Source: JAXLYE01 sp046351595 | GTDB lineage: Bacteria; Myxococcota_A; Polyangia; Palsa-1104; JAEUJZ01 | DNA length: 64,000 nucleotides | NCBI GenBank assembly: GCA_046351595.1 | Contig: JAXLYE010000009.1 | Location: forward strand, 310,001 to 374,000 | Reading direction: 5' to 3' | Shown here: piece by piece, positions 38,102 to 47,484 of the stretch | How positions within the stretch are numbered: position 1 is the first letter of the stretch | Layout: each line of letters begins with the position of its first letter | Position numbers and translations under genes: made by a program | The notes under the pieces: model-generated | Databases searched by the model: none | Told to the model about the DNA's origin: nothing | Seen by the model: the letters and a program-made list of their open reading frames with translations, nothing else

Positions 38102-39993
38102 CGCACCGCCTCCTGCGCCGCCGGCGCGTCGGACATCCCGAGCTCCTCGAGCTCGCGCGCGGCCTTCTGCTCGGCCGCGAACGAGGCGTATAAACCTGGT
38201 TGGGACAGGAGCTCCTCGTGCGTGCCGCGGGCAATGATGCGGCCCTGGTCGAGCACGATGATCTGCTGGCAGCGCGCCGCTGCGGCGACGCGGTGCGTGA
38301 TCAGCATGACCGAGCGCTGCGCCGCCTGCCGGCCGATGCTGTCGAGGATCGCGGCCTCGGTCTTGGCGTCCACCGCCGACAGCGGATCGTCGAGGATGAG
38401 GACCGGCGGCTGCCACAGGAGCGCGCGACCGAGCGCCACGCGCTGCTTCTGCCCGCCCGAGAGCTGCACGCCGCGCTCGCCGACGATGGTGTCCATCTGC
38501 TCGGGCAGGCCCTCGATCTCGTTGAGCACCTGCGCCTCTTGCGCCGCCGAGCGGATGCGCGTGAGCGCCTGCGGCGTGTCCGGCTCGTCGAGCGAGAAGC
38601 CGATGTTGCGCGCCACCGTGGTCGAGAACAAGAACGCGTCCTGCTGCGCATAGCCGATCAGGCTGCGCACGTCCTTGAGCGGCAGGTCGCAGATGTCGGT
38701 GCCGTCGATGAACACGGTGCCGCGCGGCGTCGGCAAGAGGCGCGCCAGCAGCATCGCCAGCGTCGACTTGCCGGAGCCAGTGCGGCCGACGATGGCGACC
38801 GAGCCGCCGGCCGGCAGCCGCAGCGACACGTCATCGAGCACCGTGCGCTCGCCGTAGCGGAAGGACAGGTGGTTGATCTCGAGCTCGCCGCGCAGCTTGC
38901 TCGCGGGCTTGATCGGGCCGTCGACGATCTCGGGCTGTGCATCGAGGATCTGGGCGAGGCGGCGGAAGCTCACGCGGCCGCGCTGCACGATGGCGGTGAC
39001 GAAGCCCAGCGCCACCATCGGCCAGGTCATGCGGCCGAGCGCCAGCGAGAAGGCGAAGAAGTCGCCCTCGCTGATGCCGCCGGCCTGCGGGCCCTTGAGC
39101 AAGAGCGCCGAGCCGTAGGCGAAGAACAGGAGCATGCCGAAGGCCGCCACCGCGCCGGTGATCGGGAACATGGCGCCGCGCAGCCGCGCCAGCGACAGGC
39201 TGGCCTGCAGGTAGGCGCGGTTGCCCTCGTCGAAGCGGCGCAGCTCCTCGAGCTCCAGGCCGAAGCTGCGGACCACGCGCACGCCGGCGAGGTTAGTCTG
39301 CACGATCTCGGTGAGCTTGCCGAGCGACTCCTGGTTCTTCTGCGTGCGCTGGAACAGCCGCCCCGAGAACGCGCGGGTCAGCAGCATGACCAGCGGCAGC
39401 GTCAACAGCGACACGCCGCACAGCTTCGGCGAGATCGCGAGCATGACCTGCAGCGCGCTGACCAGCGCGAACACCACGTTCATGACGTTGAGGATGCCGA
39501 AGCCGGTGAGCAGCCGGATCTGCGTCAGGTCGTTGGTGGCGCGGCTCATGATCTCGCCGGCCGAGATCGTCCGGTAGAACGCCAGGCCGAGCCGCTGCAG
39601 CGACGACAGCAGGCGCTGCCGGATCTGGTACTCGATGTCGCGGCCGGCGTTGAAGATGAACCAGCGGCTGGCGACGCGCGTGACCAGCGCGAAGACCGCG
39701 AGCACGAGCATCCAGGCGACCGCGCGGCCGGCCCCACCGGAGCCGCTGACCGCGGGCACGCCGGCGACGGACGTCTGCGCCTGCGGGCTGGCGAAGATGG
39801 CGTCGATGGCGCGCTTGGACAGCCAGTCGATGCGGTTCATCGCAAACTGGAACGACAGGAGCATCAGCGCGCCCAGCACGTAGCTGCCGAGGAAGCCGCG
39901 CATGTACGAGCCCAGCGTCGAGGGGGCCGTCGGCGTCGCGGACGCAGGCGGTGATGCGGGAGGTGCTGCGGAGGTCTGTGCTGCTTGGCTCAT
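38098..39993 (-). CDS. ABC exporter half-transporter, Walker-B-degenerate subunit
   Basis: 631 residues, with transmembrane helices (for example SYVLGALMLLSFQFAM and VAWMLVLAVFALVTRVAS) and a nucleotide-binding domain with GRTGSGKST, a canonical signature LSGGQKQRVAL and H-loop ITHRVA. Walker B is LILDDPLSAVD: the catalytic Glu is replaced by Asp. Together with the FSAGE signature of its partner this makes one nucleotide site degenerate, as in known asymmetric heterodimeric exporters. It is the upstream gene of the pair. No clear ribosome site was seen. Confidence 0.9.
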   Translation of the reverse strand: MSQAAQTSAAPPASPPASATPTAPSTLGSYMRGFLGSYVLGALMLLSFQFAMNRIDWLSKRAIDAIFASPQAQTSVAGVPAVSGSGGAGRAVAWMLVLAVFALVTRVASRWFIFNAGRDIEYQIRQRLLSSLQRLGLAFYRTISAGEIMSRATNDLTQIRLLTGFGILNVMNVVFALVSALQVMLAISPKLCGVSLLTLPLVMLLTRAFSGRLFQRTQKNQESLGKLTEIVQTNLAGVRVVRSFGLELEELRRFDEGNRAYLQASLSLARLRGAMFPITGAVAAFGMLLFFAYGSALLLKGPQAGGISEGDFFAFSLALGRMTWPMVALGFVTAIVQRGRVSFRRLAQILDAQPEIVDGPIKPASKLRGELEINHLSFRYGERTVLDDVSLRLPAGGSVAIVGRTGSGKSTLAMLLARLLPTPRGTVFIDGTDICDLPLKDVRSLIGYAQQDAFLFSTTVARNIGFSLDEPDTPQALTRIRSAAQEAQVLNEIEGLPEQMDTIVGERGVQLSGGQKQRVALGRALLWQPPVLILDDPLSAVDAKTEAAILDSIGRQAAQRSVMLITHRVAAAARCQQIIVLDQGRIIARGTHEELLSQPGLYASFAAEQKAARELEELGMSDAPAAQEAVR

Positions 39994-40043
39994 GGAACGT
40001 AGTGCGAGTCCTCAAAGAGGGTCATGATGTTGGGGGGCCGGCG

Positions 40044-41408
40044 CTAGGACGCCGCGCCGGTGCCGGCGTCAACGCCCGAGCTCGGGCGCGCGGCGCTCTC
40101 GGTGTGCTCGCTCGCGGTCAGCGGGAACGCCAGCACCAGCCACACCGCGGCGCCGACCAGACCGCCGAGCGCGAAGCTGCCCGCGGCGAAGGCGACGCCG
40201 AGCGACTGCAGCGCCGTGATCGACAGCGAGGTCAGCCCCTTGGAGGCGCGGTTGCCGAGGACGTCGATGAGCTCCTTGGCGCGGTAGCGTGCGTCGAACG
40301 ACAGCGGCACGTACAGGAGCTCCTTGGCGGCGCGGAAGACCGAGTAGTCGATGATCTTGAACGCCATCAGCGCCAGGCTGGCCGAAACCAGCGACGGGCG
40401 CATGACGAAGTTTGCGAGCAGCGCAAGGTGGATTGCCGGGATGCTGACGTGCACCCAGCGCGTGCGCACGAAGGTCAGCAGCAGCGGCGTCAGCACCAGC
40501 TGGAAGCCCATGGCGATGCCGTTGACCCAGGCGAAGAACGTCCCCGAGTAGGCGTTCTGCTTGTCGGCGGCCTCGGCGAACTGCTGCTTCAGCTCGTACT
40601 GGAAGCCGAGGTCGACCAGGCTCCCCATGCACTCCTTGGTCGCGACCAGGAGGATGAGCAGCAGCAGCAGGCGCTCGCGCCGGAACAGCCGCAGGCTGAG
40701 CGGATCCTCGTCGTGGCGGTGCGACGCGGCCGCGGCCTTGTCGGCGGGCAGCGTCGAGTCGGCGCCGCGCGGCTCGCCGTAGCGGCGGTACATCCACTCC
40801 ACCAGGAACAGCGTCGGCAGCGTGCCCAGCGCGGCCAGCGGCACCATCTGCAGCGTGCCCCAGCGCTCGGACAGGTAGCGCAGCAGCAGCCCGCCCGAGA
40901 CCGCGCCGATCGAGGCGATGCCGCAGATGACGCCGTTCAGGACCTTGGCCGCCTTGCGCGTCAGCTTGCTGTTGATGAACGACCAGCACTGCTCGATGAG
41001 CAGCACGATGTAGGACTCTTTGAAGATGTACAAGAGCCCGGTCACCGGCTTGCTGCCGACGGGGTCCAGGCGGATCGCGGCGTAGCAGGCGAGCATCGTC
41101 AGCATCGCCAGCACCGTCGAGGCGTGCAGCGTGCGCCGCGGCCCCAGCCACGACAGGAGCCGGCCGTAGCCGTAGGTAACCAGGCTCACACCGACGATGG
41201 TCAGGGCGATGATGGCGGGCAGCGCGTGGCGGCCGTAGGCGGTGACGAACAGCGTGTTCGCCGTCGAGCGCAAGAGCTCGTAGCCGCAAAGCAGGCTCGC
41301 CGCCGCCGAGGCGACGATCACGGCCAGCGCCCAGGCAGCGGAACCTTCGTCGAGAACTTCTGCTTGGCTCGTCGTTCGCCCAGACACGGGGGCCGGCTCC
41401 GCCACCAC
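40044..41408 (-). CDS. NTT/ATP-ADP carrier-like MFS membrane protein
   Basis: About 454 residues from the GTG at 41408, or 41405 one codon later; an ATG at 41591 would overlap the divergent gene. Some twelve hydrophobic helices are present. Features of the nucleotide-transporter (Tlc/NTT) branch include VTYGYGRLLSWLGPRR, FKESYIVLLIEQCWSFIN and GVICGIASIGAVSGGLLLRY, and later KIIDYSVFRAAKELLYVPL. Free-living bacteria carry such proteins with unknown substrate, so ATP/ADP exchange is not assumed. The start is not supported by a close ribosome site. Confidence 0.7.
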   Translation of the reverse strand: MVAEPAPVSGRTTSQAEVLDEGSAAWALAVIVASAAASLLCGYELLRSTANTLFVTAYGRHALPAIIALTIVGVSLVTYGYGRLLSWLGPRRTLHASTVLAMLTMLACYAAIRLDPVGSKPVTGLLYIFKESYIVLLIEQCWSFINSKLTRKAAKVLNGVICGIASIGAVSGGLLLRYLSERWGTLQMVPLAALGTLPTLFLVEWMYRRYGEPRGADSTLPADKAAAASHRHDEDPLSLRLFRRERLLLLLILLVATKECMGSLVDLGFQYELKQQFAEAADKQNAYSGTFFAWVNGIAMGFQLVLTPLLLTFVRTRWVHVSIPAIHLALLANFVMRPSLVSASLALMAFKIIDYSVFRAAKELLYVPLSFDARYRAKELIDVLGNRASKGLTSLSITALQSLGVAFAAGSFALGGLVGAAVWLVLAFPLTASEHTESAARPSSGVDAGTGAAS

Positions 41409-41547
41409 GGTAACGGATCGTCGCCCCCTGGCCAACGGGGAATTGGGTAAGATGGATGAGCTCTGCTGTCCGGGCCGCCTCGAAAGGGGCGCCACAAGCC
41501 CGAGTCCACGCTGCGCCCTCGGAACGTGCCCAAGGAGGTTCCACCCG

Positions 41548-43626
41548 ATGCCTCGCGACCTGCCCATCGGCAACGGCCACGTCCTCATCAACTTCGACGC
41601 GGACTACCGCATCCGCGACATCTACTTCCCCTACGTCGGGAAGGAGAACCACGCCTTCGGGCACCCGTTCCGCTTCGGCGTGATGGTCGGCAAGCGGTTC
41701 CAGTGGGTCGGGCGCGACACCGGCTGGGAGATCAACCTCGGCTACGAGCCGGACTCGCTGATCACGCAGGTGACGCTGGTCCACCGCGAGCTCGGCATCA
41801 AGCTCGTCGTGCGCGACTGCGTCGACTTCCACGAGTCGCTGTTCGTGCGCCAGATCGACCTGACCAACTTGAACCCCGTCTCCGCCGAGGTTCGGCTGTT
41901 CTTCCACCAGGACTTCCGCATCTACGAGTCCGAGATCGGCGACACCGCGGCCTATGATCCGCGCAACAACACCGTCGTCCACTACAAGGGCGAGCGCTAC
42001 TTCCTAATGAACGTGCTCGTCGACGGCCGCTGCGGCGTCGAGCACTACGCCATCGGCCAGAAGGGCTTCCCCGGCCGCGAGGGCACGTGGAAGGACGCCG
42101 AGGACGACGGCGTGCTCTCGGGCAACCCGATCGCGCAGGGCACCGTCGACTCCGTGGTCGCCGCGCACACGCTCTTGCCACCGAGCGGCCAGAAGCAGGT
42201 CTACTACTGGATGGTCCTCGGCCGCGCCTGGGCCGGCCACTGGGACGCGCTGCACGAGGTCAACGCCAAGGTCGTCGAGCGCGGTCCGCAGTCGTTCATC
42301 GAGCGCACGCGCAGCTACTGGCGCCTGTGGGTGCGCAAGGAGCCCATCGACTTCGAGACGCTGTCGAGCGGCATCGTCGATCTGTACCGGCGGTCGCTGC
42401 TCGTGCTGCGCACCCAGATCGACAACAACGGCGCCATCATCGCGGCCAACGACAGCGACGTCACGCAGTTCAACCGCGACACCTACAGCTACCTGTGGCC
42501 GCGCGACGGCGCGCTGGTCGCGCACGCCCTCGACCTGGCCGGCTACCCCGAGATCTCGCTGCGCTTCTTCAACTTCTGCGCCGACGTCCTCACCGAGGAC
42601 GGGTACCTTCTGCACAAGTACAACCCCGACAAGTCGCTGGCCTCGTCGTGGCACCCGTGGATCATCGGCACGCAGCCGCAGCTGCCGATCCAAGAAGACG
42701 AGACCGCGCTGGTGGTCTGGGCGCTGTGGAAGCACTTCCAGCGCTACCGCGACCTGGAGTCCGTGAAGCCTTTATACGGCCGCCTGGTGCGCAAGGCCGC
42801 CGAGTTCATGGTGAAGTACCGCGATCCGCAGACCAAGCTGCCCGCACCGAGCTACGACCTGTGGGAGGAGCGCCGCGGCATCCTGTCGTTCACCTGCGCC
42901 TCGGTCTACGCCGGCCTGCGCGCCGCCGCCGAGTTCGCGCGCAGCTTCGGCGAGGCCAAGAACGCCGAGCGCTACGACGCCGCCGCCGCCGAGATCCGCA
43001 CCGGCATGGACGCGTTCCTGTTCCGCCCCGAGCTCGGCCGCTTCGCGCGCATGATCAACGTCACCAAGAGCGGCTCGATCGAGGTCGACGGCGCCATCGA
43101 CGCATCGCTGTGGGGCCTGTTCTACTTCGGCTGCTACACCGCCGAGGATCCGCGCGTGCAGGCGACCATGCGCACCGTCCGCGAGACCCTGTGGTGCCGC
43201 ACTCCCGTCGGCGGCATCGCCCGCTACCCGAACGACTACTACCACCAGGTCTCGCAGGATCTGGCGAACGTGCCCGGGAACCCCTGGTTCATCTGCACGC
43301 TGTGGTGGGCGGACTACCAGATCGCCATCGCCAAGAAGCGCGAGGATCTGACCGGCGCGCTCGACATCCTGCGCTGGGTCGAGGAGCACAAGCTGGCCTC
43401 GGGCGTCCTGGCCGAGCAGGTCCACCCCTTCAGCGGCGCGCCGCTGTCGGTCTCCCCGCTGACCTGGTCGCACGCGACCTATGTCTCGACGGTCCAGGCC
43501 TACCTCGAGAAGCTCGAGGAGTTCGCCGAGCGCAGCACCCCCGACGAGGTGGCCTACCGCAAGCTGCGCGGCCATGAGCTGCGCGGCTTCGGCCACGTAC
43601 ACGGCAAGCCGCAAGATACGATCTGA
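41548..43626 (+). CDS. Glycoside hydrolase family 15 protein (glucoamylase/trehalase-like)
   Basis: 692 residues; AAGGAGG lies ten bases before the ATG. An N-terminal beta-sandwich (INFDADYRIRDIYFPYVGKE, FGHPFRFGVMVG) precedes an (alpha/alpha)6 barrel with DTYSYLWPRDGALVAHAL, HKYNPDKSLASSWHPW and QEDETALVVWALW, the typical GH15 active-site segments. A further catalytic region near the end contains LLAEQVHPF-like sequence (read as GVLAEQVHPFSG) and PLTWSHATYV. Enzymes of this kind hydrolyse alpha-glucosides such as starch oligomers or trehalose. There is no signal peptide, so it is cytoplasmic. It is divergent from the carrier gene across about 140 bases. Confidence 0.9.
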   Translation: MPRDLPIGNGHVLINFDADYRIRDIYFPYVGKENHAFGHPFRFGVMVGKRFQWVGRDTGWEINLGYEPDSLITQVTLVHRELGIKLVVRDCVDFHESLFVRQIDLTNLNPVSAEVRLFFHQDFRIYESEIGDTAAYDPRNNTVVHYKGERYFLMNVLVDGRCGVEHYAIGQKGFPGREGTWKDAEDDGVLSGNPIAQGTVDSVVAAHTLLPPSGQKQVYYWMVLGRAWAGHWDALHEVNAKVVERGPQSFIERTRSYWRLWVRKEPIDFETLSSGIVDLYRRSLLVLRTQIDNNGAIIAANDSDVTQFNRDTYSYLWPRDGALVAHALDLAGYPEISLRFFNFCADVLTEDGYLLHKYNPDKSLASSWHPWIIGTQPQLPIQEDETALVVWALWKHFQRYRDLESVKPLYGRLVRKAAEFMVKYRDPQTKLPAPSYDLWEERRGILSFTCASVYAGLRAAAEFARSFGEAKNAERYDAAAAEIRTGMDAFLFRPELGRFARMINVTKSGSIEVDGAIDASLWGLFYFGCYTAEDPRVQATMRTVRETLWCRTPVGGIARYPNDYYHQVSQDLANVPGNPWFICTLWWADYQIAIAKKREDLTGALDILRWVEEHKLASGVLAEQVHPFSGAPLSVSPLTWSHATYVSTVQAYLEKLEEFAERSTPDEVAYRKLRGHELRGFGHVHGKPQDTI

Positions 43627-43631
43627 CACAC

Positions 43632-43649
43632 CCGGCGGCAGCTCGCCGG
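43632..43649 (+). terminator. Possible hairpin after the GH15 gene
   Basis: CCGGCG and CGCCGG form a six-base stem around a six-base loop, five bases after the stop codon. Without a T-run it is only a candidate terminator. Confidence 0.3.
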
Positions 43650-43779
43650 ACCGTTCCTGAACCGCGCCCCATAGGAAATACGGATCGGTGCGGGTCCCAT
43701 TCTTCTAAATCCTCGTCGAGAAATGGTTCTTGCGAATGCTGCTAGGAATGGCTCGGGAAAAACTGGCTCCGATGTAGTC

Positions 43780-44286
43780 CTAGCGGCTGTCCTCGACGGG
43801 GACCAGGCCGAGCAGGCGGCCCAGGGCGCGCAGATCGGCGGCGGCGTGGCGGATGACCGCCTCGGTGGGGCGCAGGCCCAGGTAGATCTGCAGCAACACG
43901 GCGGTCGCAGCGGTTTCGCGCCGAGCGGCCCGCTCCAGGCAGTGGCTCACCAGGGCGCGCGCCTCGTCGATCCGCAGCTGCACCTTGCCGCAGCGGGGGC
44001 GGCCCACGGGCTTGATGTCGGCGAAGGGACTCGGCGCATCCCAGAGGTGGGTCGACCGCCCGGCGTCGCGGTTGTCGAAGCGGATGAGGTGCAGCCCGTA
44101 GCCGGCGAGCTCGTGGCACAGCGCGTCAGGCCAGTGGATCATCTGCGCCGCGACTCCCATGAGCATCAGCATCGGCGGTGCGGCCGGATCGCCGAAGCGC
44201 TGGTAGGCGACCTCGATGCCGGACGGGCCGACGTCTGCCGCCCGCTCCTCGGCAGGCGGAGTCCTGCTCTCGTCCATGCGTCTCAT
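43780..44286 (-). pseudogene. Chimeric remnant: alpha/beta-hydrolase N-terminus joined to a recombinase-like piece
   Basis: 168 residues in one open frame but apparently from two families. Residues about 20-92 look like the start of an alpha/beta hydrolase (GIEVAYQRFGDPAAPPMLM, then HLIRFDNRDAGRST); no nucleophile elbow or catalytic Ser/His follows. Residues about 103-150 read RIDEARALVSHCLERAA and VLLQIYLGLRPTEAVIR, like the core of a tyrosine recombinase around its first catalytic Arg, again without the remaining catalytic residues. The join is near 43990. It is probably a deletion-fusion product and not a working enzyme. Confidence 0.5.
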
Positions 44287-44459
44287 GCTCTTCCCTCAAC
44301 ATGCGGGCGGTCCCGCGGTTTCTGTTCGCCCAGGGTGTAGCGGTCGACGCCCGACCGCTCGTGCATCCTAGGCGTGGGGAAGCCGCGATGTTTGACCGTT
44401 CCTGCTTACCGGCGCCTCAGCGGACCCGAGGGAGGCATGCCCGAGGCCCGGTCCACTCA

Positions 44460-44720
44460 CTACGGCGGCGCAGCGGCTGCCGCACCGCTCGGCGTACCGA
44501 GCGGCTGAAGTGCCTCCAAGAGCTGCAGCCCCTCCGGCGTCGGCTCCTTCACGTTGGGAAGGATCAGCATGCCGCTGAGCACCCGATCCGGGAGCACGAT
44601 CCACCGGCTGCCCAGAGCCGCTCGCGGTACAGCGCACCATCGACAAGCAGAAGGTCTATACGCAGGTCGAGCTGCGTCCGAACCAGATCCTTGTGCCGGG
44701 CCCGTACGAAGTCGCCGCAC
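44460..44720 (-). pseudogene. ORF remnant with a gene-like C-terminus
   Basis: 86 open codons; only the last 50 look coding (RWIVLPDRVLSGMLILPNVK and on to LLEALQPLGTPSG). No start with a ribosome site is present, and the upstream part is on the opposite strand of another truncated gene. I do not recognise the family. It is probably the tail of a gene cut by the same rearrangement that produced the fragments around it. Confidence 0.3.
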
Positions 44721-45211
44721 GAGTCGGTGGCATCGAGGCGGTGCTCGGCGAATTCACCGTCGTGCACGGCGTCGATCACACAGCTCCGCGCTGGAGCCGT
44801 CCACCACGCGCCTATTTCCCGATCGACGCTGCCATCGTCGTCCGTCAGCTGGGGGATGGCTCGTCTCTGTGCCAGTTTCGCGGGACCGGAGAGTCGTGTG
44901 AGTCCGGTAGCCTGCCTTTCGGCGTTGACGGACGCAGCGCCCGCGATGACCGGACGCCTGCCCCCGCGCTGATGTTCGCGCTGTGGCTGAACAACGGCCC
45001 GGGCGCCATCGATTACAGCCAGCCGCCGACGGGATATCAGTTCCCGTATCGATTTTCGTTGTTCCTCACCTACTTCGATCTCAGGCGCCTGTGGGACGAG
45101 GTTCCCTGTGACCAGATCCCGCCCGCGCTGCGCAACCCGGCGTTGGTTCGCCTCGGCGTGCGCGCTGTGGATCTGGCGGGCAACCTGAGTCCGATCTGGG
45201 AAACGGCCTGA
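44579..45211 (+). pseudogene. 5'-truncated beta-rich protein of unknown function
   Basis: The frame opens after a TGA at 44576-44578 and runs to a stop at 45211, but no ATG, GTG or TTG occurs before GTG 44693. The codons upstream of that (VQRTIDKQKVYTQVELRPNQ) continue smoothly into VPGPYEVAARVGGIEAVLGE, so the gene appears to have lost its 5' end. Later segments include YFPIDAAIVVRQLGDGS, YQFPYRFSLFLTYFD and VRAVDLAGNLSPIWETA, suggesting a beta-sandwich surface protein. If the GTG is used, a 172-residue product is possible. Confidence 0.45.
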
Positions 45212-45304
45212 TCTCCGATCGCCGAGAAGCCGAAGCCGCTGCGGTCCAGGCGAAGTGGCGCGCTCGCTGAGATCCCGAGCTTCCCGCTGTCTGCTTCCCC
45301 CAAA

Positions 45305-45481
45305 ATGGCCCCCTTCCTACCTGCCATCTCGCGCGCCGTGGCCGCCCAGCGCTGGGTGCTGGCAGCGGACGAGTGCCGGCAAGCGGCCCTGCTCACCGGG
45401 TCCTTTCCGGAGCCCTGCCGCCGGATCCCTCAGCAGATGTACCCGCTCGATGTGAGGCTGCCGCTGCGTCTTCCCGACTAA
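45305..45481 (+). CDS. Doubtful 58-residue ORF
   Basis: ATG to TAA. The peptide begins MAPFLPAISRAVAAQRWVLA and ends MYPLDVRLPLRLPD. Alternating helical residues and Cys are plausible for a protein fragment, but no ribosome site or family is visible. It could be the tail of a lost gene. Confidence 0.2.
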   Translation: MAPFLPAISRAVAAQRWVLAADECRQAALLTGSFPEPCRRIPQQMYPLDVRLPLRLPD

Positions 45482-45699
45482 ACCCGGCGAACTTCCCTCG
45501 CCTCCGTCCGCCTCCCTGAGCGCGGAAAGCAGAAACGCCCCGCAGGAGCTTGCCGCCACCGCGCAAGCTGTGACCTCAAGCGGAGATAAGCGCCCCCCGG
45601 CCGTCATCGGCGGAACTGTTCCGGCGCGGACCGAATGCGTCCAAATCAAAAGCCATCTTGTGCCCGAAGAGAGCCGCTTAATTCGGATCCGTCTCGTTC

Positions 45700-45730
45700 A
45701 TCCAATCCACACAGATTGGATATCCTTTTT
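45700..45730 (+). terminator. AT-rich hairpin followed by a T-run
   Basis: ATCCAATC and GATTGGAT form a perfect eight-base stem around a six-base loop (45700-45721), followed by ATCC and TTTTT. It reads as an intrinsic terminator for plus-strand transcription, although no intact plus-strand gene ends close to it. Confidence 0.45.
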
Positions 45731-45873
45731 ACATACAAGTAATACGAATCCATACCGCGGCATATCTATTTATCTGCGTTTCAAGGCAGATATCGTTCCG
45801 CGGGAACGTTATGGGATTTGGCCTGGCCTCGATACGTTCGCCCTCTGCCCGAGCTCGGGCGCCGATGCAGTGC

Positions 45874-47484
45874 TCAGCGGCCCTTCAGGTACTCGACAAG
45901 ATCCCAGCGCTGCTCGTCGGTCAGCTCGGTTCCCCAGGTGTGTCCGGTGTTGTGGTTGCCGTCCGCCGCGGTGTCAAACAGGAACGTGGCCCCCGCCGCG
46001 CCGTCGGTCACATAGCCCACCTTCTTGGGATCGTACTCCCTGCTGCCGGTAAGGAACGTGCGCGGCCGCTGCGCCGGCGGCAGCAGGAGCTCGTAGAGCG
46101 TCGGGACGCTGCCGTTGTGCAGGTAGGGAGCGGTCGCCCAGACCCCGTCGATTGGCCGCGAAGAGTAGCCCAGGTTGGTCCGCCAGACGACCTGCGGGGG
46201 CTCCATCTGCGCGGCCTCCTGCGGGGTCACGTGCTCGCGCTCGAAGCCTCTGCGCTCGACCTCTGCAAGGACCTCGCCAAGCGCGCTGGCGAACGGCTTT
46301 TCACCGACGGGGCGGGCGAAGTTCACGGCGCGGTTCGGATCGGTCCCTACGGTCTTCAGATCGACCACCTGATCCGGGAAGGAACCATCGGGTCCGTAGT
46401 CGTGGCAGGACGCGCAGTGGGTGCGGTAGAGGATCGCGCCGCGGCTCTGCCGCACGGCATCGAGCTTGCCCAGGATCTCGGTCGGCCACTTGGGAGTCGG
46501 GATGCGGCGAACCAGCTCCTCCAGGCGCAGCAGGCTGCGCACCTCCACTGTGGACGAAAAGGACTTCATGTCCGCAACCGCGCCGACCCCCAGAGACTGT
46601 CCGATGTTGCGCTGAAGGATCGAGTTTGTGTTGTTGTCGTAGTGGTACCACCGGAGCTTGGCCAGGCCGAAGACCGGCGGCAGGCTCACGGGCGAGTTGA
46701 CGTCGATGGCGTGCTTCTCGCCGAACAGCAGATCGCGCGCCGCGACGAACGCATCCAGCCGCCCGAAGCCCGGCTGCGTCGTCGGCCGCAGCCCGCGCAG
46801 GTTCTGGATGTAGGCGAGCTTGGCGCGCAGCAGGCGGAGCGACTCGAGGGCGGTGTCTGCCTGCTGCTTGAGCTGCGCCGCGTCGGCAGGGAGCTGCGCC
46901 TTCTGCAGGCTGGTGAGCCGCTTCAGGAACGCGGCCAGCCGCTGCGGGTCTGCGAGCGTAGAGTCCAGCGACTGCAGCAGCTCGACGATGAACGCCACCG
47001 CGTCGAAGTGGGCCGGGGCGCCGTCGACCTGCAGCGACCTTCCCTGATACGTGATGCGGGCAGAGTGGCACGCAGAGCAGTTCAGAAACACCTGGCGCGG
47101 GAGCGTGCGCTGGCCGTTGACCCGCGCTACCGAGATTCCTACGGGGAGGCCGTCGGGGTCGTCCGGATCTTCGATCATCCGGAAGCGGCCGAGATCCTCC
47201 ATGAAAGGCCGAAAGGTGCGCACGCTCTGCACGGCGCGCAGGACGTCGAGCGGGATCAGCTCACCGCCTTCGGGCAGGTGATAGAGCTCCTGGCGCTCGG
47301 CGGGCGTGAGAGGCGCCAGGAAGATCGGCGGGGCCGCGGCCGCGGTCGCGGGTCGGGGCTGCGGGCTCGGCTGCCGCTTGTTGCAGCCGCCGGCAGAGAG
47401 CATGCAGAGTCCCGCGGTGCCGATTCCCAGAGTCCGATTCAGCAGGGTCCTGCGCGCAGACAGAGACAAGGAGGTTGTAACCAA
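45874..47484 (-). CDS. RoxA-like dihaem cytochrome/peroxidase-family protein
   Basis: 536 residues from a TTG start with AAAGGA just upstream. The signal region ends in SAGGC (Cys34), so it may be a lipoprotein. Two haem sites are present: CSACH at 136-140 and CASCH at 357-361. The segment after the second haem, SSRPIDGVWATAPYLHNGSV followed by LYELLLP, is typical of the dihaem cytochrome c peroxidase and rubber-oxygenase (RoxA/RoxB) group. The length and the long insertion between haems fit RoxA-like proteins better than the short peroxidases. It may oxidise hydrophobic polymers or reduce peroxide in the periplasm. It stands alone between decayed regions. Confidence 0.8.
   Translation of the reverse strand: MVTTSLSLSARRTLLNRTLGIGTAGLCMLSAGGCNKRQPSPQPRPATAAAAPPIFLAPLTPAERQELYHLPEGGELIPLDVLRAVQSVRTFRPFMEDLGRFRMIEDPDDPDGLPVGISVARVNGQRTLPRQVFLNCSACHSARITYQGRSLQVDGAPAHFDAVAFIVELLQSLDSTLADPQRLAAFLKRLTSLQKAQLPADAAQLKQQADTALESLRLLRAKLAYIQNLRGLRPTTQPGFGRLDAFVAARDLLFGEKHAIDVNSPVSLPPVFGLAKLRWYHYDNNTNSILQRNIGQSLGVGAVADMKSFSSTVEVRSLLRLEELVRRIPTPKWPTEILGKLDAVRQSRGAILYRTHCASCHDYGPDGSFPDQVVDLKTVGTDPNRAVNFARPVGEKPFASALGEVLAEVERRGFEREHVTPQEAAQMEPPQVVWRTNLGYSSRPIDGVWATAPYLHNGSVPTLYELLLPPAQRPRTFLTGSREYDPKKVGYVTDGAAGATFLFDTAADGNHNTGHTWGTELTDEQRWDLVEYLKGR

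Larger units (their letters stand above)
45212..45873. other. Gene-poor stretch with lower GC
   Basis: About 660 bases between a truncated gene and the RoxA-like gene. It holds only a doubtful 58-codon ORF (45305-45481) and a hairpin (45700-45730). Bases 45640-45800 are much richer in A and T than the window average, which suggests foreign or decayed DNA, or the 3' flank of an old insertion. Confidence 0.45.
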
